From contig JACKEH010000079.1 of NCBI GenBank assembly GCA_020633125.1, positions 1-14,842 of the forward strand: a stretch of 14,842 nucleotides of DNA, written 5' to 3'. The notes beneath the pieces were generated by a model, which did not search any database, was not told the origin of the DNA, and saw nothing but the letters and a program-made list of their open reading frames with translations. This document shows positions 6,814-12,240 of this stretch, in pieces. Within the stretch, counting starts at the first letter, position 1; each line of letters opens with the position of its first letter. The position numbers and the translations under genes were made by a program. Source of the DNA: Sandaracinus sp. Its GTDB lineage: Bacteria; Myxococcota_A; Polyangia; Polyangiales; Houyiibacteriaceae.

Positions 6814-6832
6814 CATCGACGCTGACGTCGAA

Positions 6833-6849
6833 GCCGACCTCGAGTCGGC
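6833..6849. terminator. Hairpin between the thioesterase and lipoprotein genes
   Basis: GCCGAC-CTCGA-GTCGGC lies in the 42-base gap between convergent stops. It has no T-run on either side, so it would be a weak or factor-assisted bidirectional terminator. Confidence 0.35.
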
Positions 6850-6855
6850 CGCGGC

Positions 6856-9837
6856 TCATCCACCACACCTCTGAATCTCGTAGGCCTCCCCACACGCGAT
6901 GGCCGCCTCCGAGTGGTCGTTCAGGCAGCCCATGCCGGGACACCAACCACAGAAGCCGTTCGCGACACACGCGCCGCACTCGGAGAGCGCGGTGCAGTCC
7001 ACACACGCGCTCGGGCTTCCCTGCCAATCGCCTTCGCAGCTCGCGCGATGCCGATCGGAGCCGCACTCTCCGCTCGCCGCGCAGAAGCCGCATCCGACCG
7101 CTTCGTTGCAGGCGCCACACGTCGTGTGCACCGCGCACGGGTCTTCCTCCGACGGCGTGCACGAGCCGTCGACGTTCGCGGGGTTCAGGTCCGAGCAATC
7201 GCTCGTCTCGACGGTCTCGCCGCTCGACGTGCGTCGCTCGGAGACCTCCGTCGGAAGCCAGGTCACTCCGTCGCGATCCGCGTCGCTCGGCTCGTTGCCG
7301 CAGAGCGCCCACCGGCTGCACGCCGCCGCCCCTTGGACACCGACCGCCGCGCTGCCTGCGGCCCCGTAGAGCGCCTCGTGGGGTGCACCGCGCTGGTAGG
7401 TCGCGTCCTCTCGCAGCACCTCGCTCGCGCCCACCGCGTGTTGGTAGAGCGTGCCCACGAAGCCGAGCGGTCCTCCTTCGCCGCTGCGCCCGAGGTAGTC
7501 CTCCGCTTCGCCGCTCGCCGTCGTGCAGAAGGGCACCGCGACGTCGAGCACGCGGCACGACTCGAAGCCGAGCCCCGACATCTCGGTCGGGAACGCGCTC
7601 GCGCCGGTGCCGTGCGAGGCGACCTCCATCTGCGCCCCGAGCTCCCGCGCGAGCTCGAGCGCCCCGATGCCACGCGACGCCAGCGCCGCGTCCGTGAAGA
7701 CCATCGCGTACCCCGCCGGATCGGTCGCCACACGCGCGACGCCGCGGCTCGTCGCGTCCGCGACACGCTCGTCGAGCTCGCTCTCGCCGAAGGGCGTCGG
7801 CAGTCGCCAACGCACGCTCGACCCTCCACGCACGAGGTCCACGACCACACCGGCGAGCGTCTCGAGGTGCGGCTGCGGCAACGCGTCGAGCGCGTACCCG
7901 AGCGCCGCGCGCCCGCTCGTGCTCCACGGTCCGTCGGACTCGATCATGCCCGAGTAGCTGCTCGCGAAGACGAAGACCACCAGCGGCTCGTCCGTGCCGC
8001 CACCTCGCACGTAGACGTGGTCCACGCGGCCGTGACCGGGCGTGAGCGCCGCGAGCGACGCCGCGTGCTCCGGTGCGAGCTGCAGAATCGCGCCCGTGCC
8101 TTCGCGGTGAATGCGCGCGACCTCGGCTTCGTTCGACGCGCACGCGAGCGTGAACGCGAGCGTTCGAAGCCCCATCTCGGGTGACGCGAGGCGGTAGTCG
8201 CCACACGCCGGAGGTTCGACGCTCTCCGTCGCCGCGTCGCAGCGCTCCGGCCGGAAACACGCGCCTCCACCGCCGCTGCGCCAACACGTGATCGCCTCCG
8301 GACACACCTCGGGGGCACCGCCGCAGGACTCGAAGCACGCCGCGCCACCGCCGTGGTGACCGCAGTCGAGCACCGTCGGATGGTCGTCGAAACACGCGAG
8401 CCCCCCGAGCCCTTCGAGGCACGGAATCAAGTCGCCGCACACCGCGGGATCGACCGGCATCGGCGTCGGCTCGCCGGGCGCCGGCTCGGGCGTGGCGCCA
8501 CCGCAGCTCGTACGCGAGAAGCCCGCCATCGGCGTGCGTAGAAGACGCGCTTCGGTCTGCGGACCGTAGGCGCCGTCTTCCGCAATCGGATCTTCGGGAT
8601 GGTTCAGGTTCCACAGGCTCTGAAAAGCGAGCACGGAGCGCGCGCGCTGATCGGGCCCCGGTCCGTCGAAATGCACCTCGTCGCCGGCGCCGTACCAGCG
8701 AAAGCCACCGCGGCTCATCGCGCTGCGCACGCTGCTCCAGTTGTCGACGTCGACCGCGCGTCCGCCTTGGTGGTTGCTACGACCCGGGGCCGCGGCCGCC
8801 CCACATCCGCCGCGTCGAACGAGCGCGATTTGATCGGAGACCGGACGAAACGCGCTGTTGATCGAGAGCGGCGTCGAATCCGCCACGCGACCGAGCGCCG
8901 CCGCCGACTCGGGCACCATGAAGAGGTGCACACGACCGCTCGTGGCGCGCACGTTCGGGTGCCGCACTTCGACGAACTGCCCCGGAAAGAGGCACGCCTG
9001 GTGTTGCGCGAGCTGCCGCGAGAGCCGCTCGAAACCGACGGTGCTGCAGGACCCACGGTTCTCGCGCACTCCGTCTGCGACGGTCGGTCCGCTCGGGACC
9101 GGGGGCGGCACACGAGGATCGACCGTGCCTTCGTCGATCGCACCGGCCGGCGCGCCCGCCCGCCAGAAGCTCGCGCCCATCTCGCCGTGCATGTTGCGCG
9201 CGAAGTCGCGGTAGCGGCCGTGGCGCTCGGTCCAACACGTCCAGCCCGGCCGGCAACCGTTGTAGAGGTGCGTGACCGTCTTCACCCAGTTGTCGAACTC
9301 GGGGTGCGCGGGCGAGTCGATCGCGTTCATCCAACGCACCGCGTCCTCCCGCGTGCGAATGCCGCGCGTGTAGGGAGAGCGACGAATCATGTCGAGCACG
9401 AAGACGATCGACTGCCGAACGTTGCCGTCGAGATCGAGCACGTGCCGCCCGTCCCGCGCGAGGGTGTCGTCGAAGTCGCCCCCGTCGAACTGGAACATGC
9501 CGAGCCCGCCTTGGCGCGCCGAGCACGGTCCGTCGCCCGCGCCCGCGAGGACGGGACCTCCGCAGTAGTCCGAGTGCGGCCCCGAGCAGCCGTTGCGCTC
9601 CCAATACGGCGTCTCGCCGGTTCGGCACTGCGTCATCATCGTCTCGGCGTCCGCGAGGCCGGCGGCGAGCCACGCGCTCGTGATGCCTTGCTCGGCGTAG
9701 AGGTCGCGAATGAGCGCAGCACGGTCGCGACGCTCCGACGCCGAAAGCGCGCTCGTCGCTTCGGCGACGTCGAAGGTCGGTCCCGCGTCGCAAGCGAGCG
9801 CGAAGAGCATCACCGAGGCGAGAAGCGAACGGTTCAC
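6856..9837 (-). CDS. Multidomain lipoprotein: transglycosylase-like, M15 peptidase, PSI-like repeats
   Basis: This 993-residue protein starts at GTG 9837, which is supported by GAGGTG just upstream, a GTGA overlap with the preceding gene, and an immediate lipoprotein signal ending LFALAC (Cys16). Domain 1 (about 33-225) is lysozyme/SLT-like: LADAETMM with likely catalytic Glu65, GLGMFQFD (111-118) and HLYNGC (190-195). Domain 2 (about 258-395) is an M15/VanY-type zinc peptidase: INSAFRP with Arg331, SNHQGGRAVDVD (His356, Asp363) and EVHFD (His389). A peptidoglycan-binding-like helix pair follows (FQSLWNL to DGAYGPQTEARLL, 405-433). A Pro-rich linker and Cys/Gly repeats (467-533) lead to an unrecognised domain (about 545-845) and two PSI-like cysteine clusters (901-991). 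Probable role: a surface enzyme cutting both glycan and peptide of peptidoglycan, in remodelling or predation (inference). SLT activity is less certain than M15. Confidence 0.85.
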   Translation of the reverse strand: MNRSLLASVMLFALACDAGPTFDVAEATSALSASERRDRAALIRDLYAEQGITSAWLAAGLADAETMMTQCRTGETPYWERNGCSGPHSDYCGGPVLAGAGDGPCSARQGGLGMFQFDGGDFDDTLARDGRHVLDLDGNVRQSIVFVLDMIRRSPYTRGIRTREDAVRWMNAIDSPAHPEFDNWVKTVTHLYNGCRPGWTCWTERHGRYRDFARNMHGEMGASFWRAGAPAGAIDEGTVDPRVPPPVPSGPTVADGVRENRGSCSTVGFERLSRQLAQHQACLFPGQFVEVRHPNVRATSGRVHLFMVPESAAALGRVADSTPLSINSAFRPVSDQIALVRRGGCGAAAAPGRSNHQGGRAVDVDNWSSVRSAMSRGGFRWYGAGDEVHFDGPGPDQRARSVLAFQSLWNLNHPEDPIAEDGAYGPQTEARLLRTPMAGFSRTSCGGATPEPAPGEPTPMPVDPAVCGDLIPCLEGLGGLACFDDHPTVLDCGHHGGGAACFESCGGAPEVCPEAITCWRSGGGGACFRPERCDAATESVEPPACGDYRLASPEMGLRTLAFTLACASNEAEVARIHREGTGAILQLAPEHAASLAALTPGHGRVDHVYVRGGGTDEPLVVFVFASSYSGMIESDGPWSTSGRAALGYALDALPQPHLETLAGVVVDLVRGGSSVRWRLPTPFGESELDERVADATSRGVARVATDPAGYAMVFTDAALASRGIGALELARELGAQMEVASHGTGASAFPTEMSGLGFESCRVLDVAVPFCTTASGEAEDYLGRSGEGGPLGFVGTLYQHAVGASEVLREDATYQRGAPHEALYGAAGSAAVGVQGAAACSRWALCGNEPSDADRDGVTWLPTEVSERRTSSGETVETSDCSDLNPANVDGSCTPSEEDPCAVHTTCGACNEAVGCGFCAASGECGSDRHRASCEGDWQGSPSACVDCTALSECGACVANGFCGWCPGMGCLNDHSEAAIACGEAYEIQRCGG

Positions 9838-10343
9838 GGGGCACCTCGCTCGTCGTCGATGGGAAGGGCCGCAACGGAGAGCAGCGCGGTGTCGCGCTCG
9901 AGCGCGTCGCGGTCGACGACCACGTCGAGCTGGGCTTCGCGCGTCTCCAGCGCGTCGAGGAAGTCCCGCGCGGTGAGGACCACCTGGCGGCGATCGGCGC
10001 GCCATCGCGCGAGCGCGGGATCCGTCGCGTGCCCGGTCCGGTCGACGCTCGCCGCCGCGACCGCCGCCTCCGCGTCGTCCAGCCCCGCTTCGGCAAGTGC
10101 TTCCCGAAGCGAAGCGAACGCCGGGTCCTCCTGGAACGCCTCGACCGCACGCGCCGGCTGATCGTCCGGCACCTCCACCGCGAACGGCGGCTCGTCCGCG
10201 GCCACCAAGAGCGGCACGGCGGCCTCCGGTGCCGCGTTCGCCAGATCGAGGTCCTCACCGGAGCTCGGCCCCGTTCCCGTGATGCCCGCCGGGGCGCAGG
10301 CGCCGCCCAAGGCGAGAAGGAGAGTGTAGGTGGACAGGCGCAT
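9834..10343 (-). CDS. Small putative lipoprotein of unknown function
   Basis: This 169-residue protein starts with MRLSTYTLLLALGGAC, a lipoprotein-type signal peptide with Cys16; Gly at -3 makes the lipobox non-canonical, so plain secretion is also possible. The mature part is acidic and alanine-rich, with predicted helical stretches (about 70-165: AVEAFQEDPAFASLREALAE, DFLDALETREAQ) and no recognised family or catalytic motif. ATG at 10343 is chosen because the signal peptide begins there; a TTG at 10391 would put 16 extra residues before it. No Shine-Dalgarno sequence is visible, and GGTGGT/ACCACC (10345-10366) forms a hairpin touching the ATG. The stop overlaps the GTG of the 993-residue lipoprotein by GTGA, so it is probably a translationally coupled partner, chaperone or inhibitor of that enzyme (inference). 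Confidence 0.75.
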   Translation of the reverse strand: MRLSTYTLLLALGGACAPAGITGTGPSSGEDLDLANAAPEAAVPLLVAADEPPFAVEVPDDQPARAVEAFQEDPAFASLREALAEAGLDDAEAAVAAASVDRTGHATDPALARWRADRRQVVLTARDFLDALETREAQLDVVVDRDALERDTALLSVAALPIDDERGAP

Positions 10344-10344
10344 G

Positions 10345-10536
10345 GGTGGTCGCTTGAGCAACCACCGAGCCACATCGAATTCACACGACAATTCGCCGAA
10401 CGGCCACGCGAGTGGCCCTCACCGACCCCGCGATCGCAGGGTCCCCCATCGCGGAATGGGGCTCATCGTCTCCAGCGATACGACGTCGATTGGGATCGAC
10501 TTCGGGGCTGGAGACAACAGGCCCCAATCGCCCCGA
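10345..10536. other. Intergenic gap dense in inverted repeats (possible structured RNA)
   Basis: The gap of 225 bases holds no gene but at least six perfect inverted repeats in a row: GGTGGT/ACCACC (10345-10366), GAATT/AATTC (10377-10394), GGCCAC-GCGA-GTGGCC (10402-10417), GACCC/GGGTC (10424-10443), CCCCAT/ATGGGG (10444-10461) and GTCTCCAG/CTGGAGAC (10468-10515). The last encloses GTCGAT-TGGG-ATCGAC (10485-10500). TCGGGGC (10502-10508) can alternatively pair with GCCCCGA (10530-10536). A GNRA-type loop (GCGA) occurs if read on the + strand. There is no T-run. It could be a leader of the lipoprotein operon (- strand), a separate RNA, or a nested intergenic repeat. Confidence 0.45.
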
Positions 10537-10568
10537 TGGAGCCCTACGAGGGAACGAACGACGACGCG

Positions 10569-11663
10569 TCAGCCGAAGCGGAGCTCGACCCACGTCCCGC
10601 GGTCGGCCGGCCCTCGGCAGGCCCACGCGCGCTTCTCCGCTGGCGACGCGATGAAGACCGCGTTGGTCGCCGTGCCCTGCCCGTCCTCGGCGTAGCGGTT
10701 CACGCTGAGAATGCCCTGGCTGCGATCCGCGAACACCGCCTTGAGCCCGGGCACGTCGAGTCCGCCCTTCGTCAGCTGCGCACCGAGCGTCTCGAAACGA
10801 CGACGGCTGCTCTCGCTCGGCTCCTCGCCTTCGAGCTCGCGGTGCAGCGGCGACAGGCAATGGTTCGTGCGCCAGAGCGGCCCCTCGGAGGTGTCGCGCA
10901 AGAAGCTCGCGTTCGGCGAGGCCTCCCACTCGACCTGCTTGTCCGCGTCGGCGAGCCAATACGTGTGCGCGCCCGCGTGCGGCGCGCCCTTCACGTGGCC
11001 CATCGCTTCGTCGACGTTCGCCGAGCGCACGGCGCGGTGAAGGATCGAGAGGTACCCGACGCCCGGCTTGCTGCCGTAGGTCTTGATGTTCGTGGTGCCG
11101 ACCGCGAGGCCGTGCGCGTTCATGCCGACGAGCGTGAGGCACCCGCTGCAGGTCACCGCCCACGTCTCGGGCCCCTTCGCCGGGCGACGGTGCACACCGA
11201 TCACGTAGTCGACGTCGGGCGGATTGAGGTCCCAGGTCTGCCCGACGAGCGCCTCGCCGCTGGCGGTGAACCCGCCCGGCAACATCACGCTCGAACAGCC
11301 TTCCGAGACCGCGTTCTTCGTCATCGGCTCGCCTCGCGCGGCGGAGAGCAACACCGCGTCACGCAGGTCGGTCATGTTCGCGACCGTGAAGAGCTTCGCC
11401 GCGTCGAGGCCGGCGCCTTCCGCGAGCCCGCAATGCTCCGCGTGGCCCTCCGGGTCCCACGCCTCGTAAATCGCGAAACCCTCGCGACCGACCTCGAGCA
11501 AACGCTCCCAGCCGCCTTGGCCTCGGTCGGCGAAGTACGCGCGCACCGCGTCGAGCCGCATCGCGACGAAGTCGTTCACCTTCGCGCGAAACGCTTCGCC
11601 CTGGCCACGCCCCATCTCGCGCGGGGTCCCACTCACTTCGACGATCGGCAGCTCCAACGACAT
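10569..11663 (-). CDS. C45-family autoproteolytic acyltransferase/hydrolase (Ntn-hydrolase)
   Basis: This 364-residue protein belongs to the C45 family typified by acyl-CoA:6-aminopenicillanic acid acyltransferase, whose precursors cut themselves before a cysteine that becomes the N-terminal nucleophile. The expected Gly-Cys site is SEGCSS (Gly122-Cys123), followed by GEALVGQTWDLNP (136-148) and NAHGLAVGTTNI (182-193), both conserved around the active site. Cleavage would give chains of about 122 and 242 residues. The N-terminal region has the usual GTPREMGRGQGEAFR (12-26). No signal peptide is seen, so it is probably cytoplasmic. ATG at 11663 is chosen over TTG at 11681 because the family match starts at once; neither has a clear Shine-Dalgarno sequence. 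It is divergent from the zinc-ribbon gene and stands alone, with no biosynthetic cluster nearby. Natural substrates of bacterial members are mostly unknown, so a penicillin-related role is not implied. Confidence 0.88.
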   Translation of the reverse strand: MSLELPIVEVSGTPREMGRGQGEAFRAKVNDFVAMRLDAVRAYFADRGQGGWERLLEVGREGFAIYEAWDPEGHAEHCGLAEGAGLDAAKLFTVANMTDLRDAVLLSAARGEPMTKNAVSEGCSSVMLPGGFTASGEALVGQTWDLNPPDVDYVIGVHRRPAKGPETWAVTCSGCLTLVGMNAHGLAVGTTNIKTYGSKPGVGYLSILHRAVRSANVDEAMGHVKGAPHAGAHTYWLADADKQVEWEASPNASFLRDTSEGPLWRTNHCLSPLHRELEGEEPSESSRRRFETLGAQLTKGGLDVPGLKAVFADRSQGILSVNRYAEDGQGTATNAVFIASPAEKRAWACRGPADRGTWVELRFG

Positions 11664-11748
11664 GCCGAGGTCATGGAGCAAGGGCCCCTGCGAGGCAACT
11701 CAAGGGCGACGCTCCCGAGCGACGTGGGACGGCTCACCCGGCGCATGC

Positions 11749-11777
11749 TTGACAGATCGCCGTTTCCCCTCAGATTC
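11749..11777 (+). promoter_or_regulatory. Candidate promoter for the zinc-ribbon gene
   Basis: A consensus -35 box TTGACA (11749-11754) is followed after 17 bases by AGATTC (11772-11777), a poor -10 box. It lies in the 165-base divergent gap between the C45 and FmdB-like genes, about 50 bases before the ATG at 11829. It rests mainly on the perfect -35 box. Confidence 0.4.
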
Positions 11778-11828
11778 GGCCGGATTCGCGCGCTCCGCCG
11801 CGCCTGCACGACCTTCGAGAGCAGCACC

Positions 11829-12131
11829 ATGCCGACCTACGAGTACCGATGCGATGCCTGCGGGCACGAGTTCGAGAAGGAGCAACGCATCAGCGAGAAG
11901 CCCATCAAGAAGTGCCCGAGCTGCGGCGCCATGAAGGCGCGGCGCATGATCGGTGGCACGGGCTTCATCCTGAAGGGCGGCGGCTGGTACTCGGACCTCT
12001 ACTCGGGTCCCTCGAACAGCAGCGCGAAGTCGTCGAGCAGCGAGAGCAGCTCCAGCAGCAGCGAGAGCAGCTCCAGCACGACGACGACGACCGAGAGCAA
12101 GCCCGCCAAGTCCAAGAAGAAGAAGGACTGA
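11829..12131 (+). CDS. FmdB-family zinc-ribbon protein with Ser-rich tail
   Basis: This 100-residue protein starts with MPTYEYRCDACGHEFE, the signature of FmdB-type putative regulatory zinc ribbons. The four likely zinc ligands are Cys8, Cys11, Cys29 and Cys32 (CDAC and CPSC). GGTGFILKGGGWYSDLY (42-58) is the usual segment after the ribbon, often seen in deltaproteobacterial members. Residues 62-90 are almost all Ser, Glu and Thr, and the end is Lys-rich (KPAKSKKKKD), so the tail is presumably disordered. The family's function is not established (a regulatory role in formamidase operons was proposed for the founder). ATG at 11829 is the only sensible start; no clear Shine-Dalgarno sequence is present. 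It is monocistronic, divergent from the C45 gene and convergent with the helicase. Confidence 0.9.
   Translation: MPTYEYRCDACGHEFEKEQRISEKPIKKCPSCGAMKARRMIGGTGFILKGGGWYSDLYSGPSNSSAKSSSSESSSSSSESSSSTTTTTESKPAKSKKKKD
12036..12077 (+). repeat. Two-copy 21-bp tandem repeat in the serine-rich tail
   Basis: A 21-bp unit beginning AGCAGCGAGAGCAGCTCC occurs at 12036-12056 and again, identically, at 12057-12077. It is followed by a run of ACG codons. Its length is a multiple of three, so gain or loss of copies keeps the reading frame. It encodes the Ser/Glu tail. Confidence 0.85.
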
Positions 12132-12154
12132 GCTCGCGAGCGCCGCGAACGGCG
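12132..12154. terminator. Hairpin after the zinc-ribbon gene
   Basis: CGCCG-CGAA-CGGCG (12141-12154), preceded by the palindrome GCTCGCGAGC (12132-12141), lies directly after the TGA and in the 109-base convergent gap before the helicase stop. There is no T-run, so it is only a possible terminator. Confidence 0.35.
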
Positions 12155-12240
12155 GTCTGACGCGCGGCGCATACACGCGGGGTCCACGTACGGACGTCGT
12201 GGTGTGACGTACCGGCGTGCGCACGCCCGAGCCGACCTGC

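Noticed and set aside
6805..6828. 12-bp tandem duplication (CGACGCTGACRT) spanning the thioesterase stop codon
   Set aside because: Only two imperfect copies; it slightly resembles the GCGTCA palindrome arm on the other strand but lacks the inverted repeat, so it is probably chance or local slippage.
12180..12232. Repeated GTACG/ACGT words in the convergent gap
   Set aside because: Short, irregular and without a consistent period or symmetry; not a supported repeat or operator.
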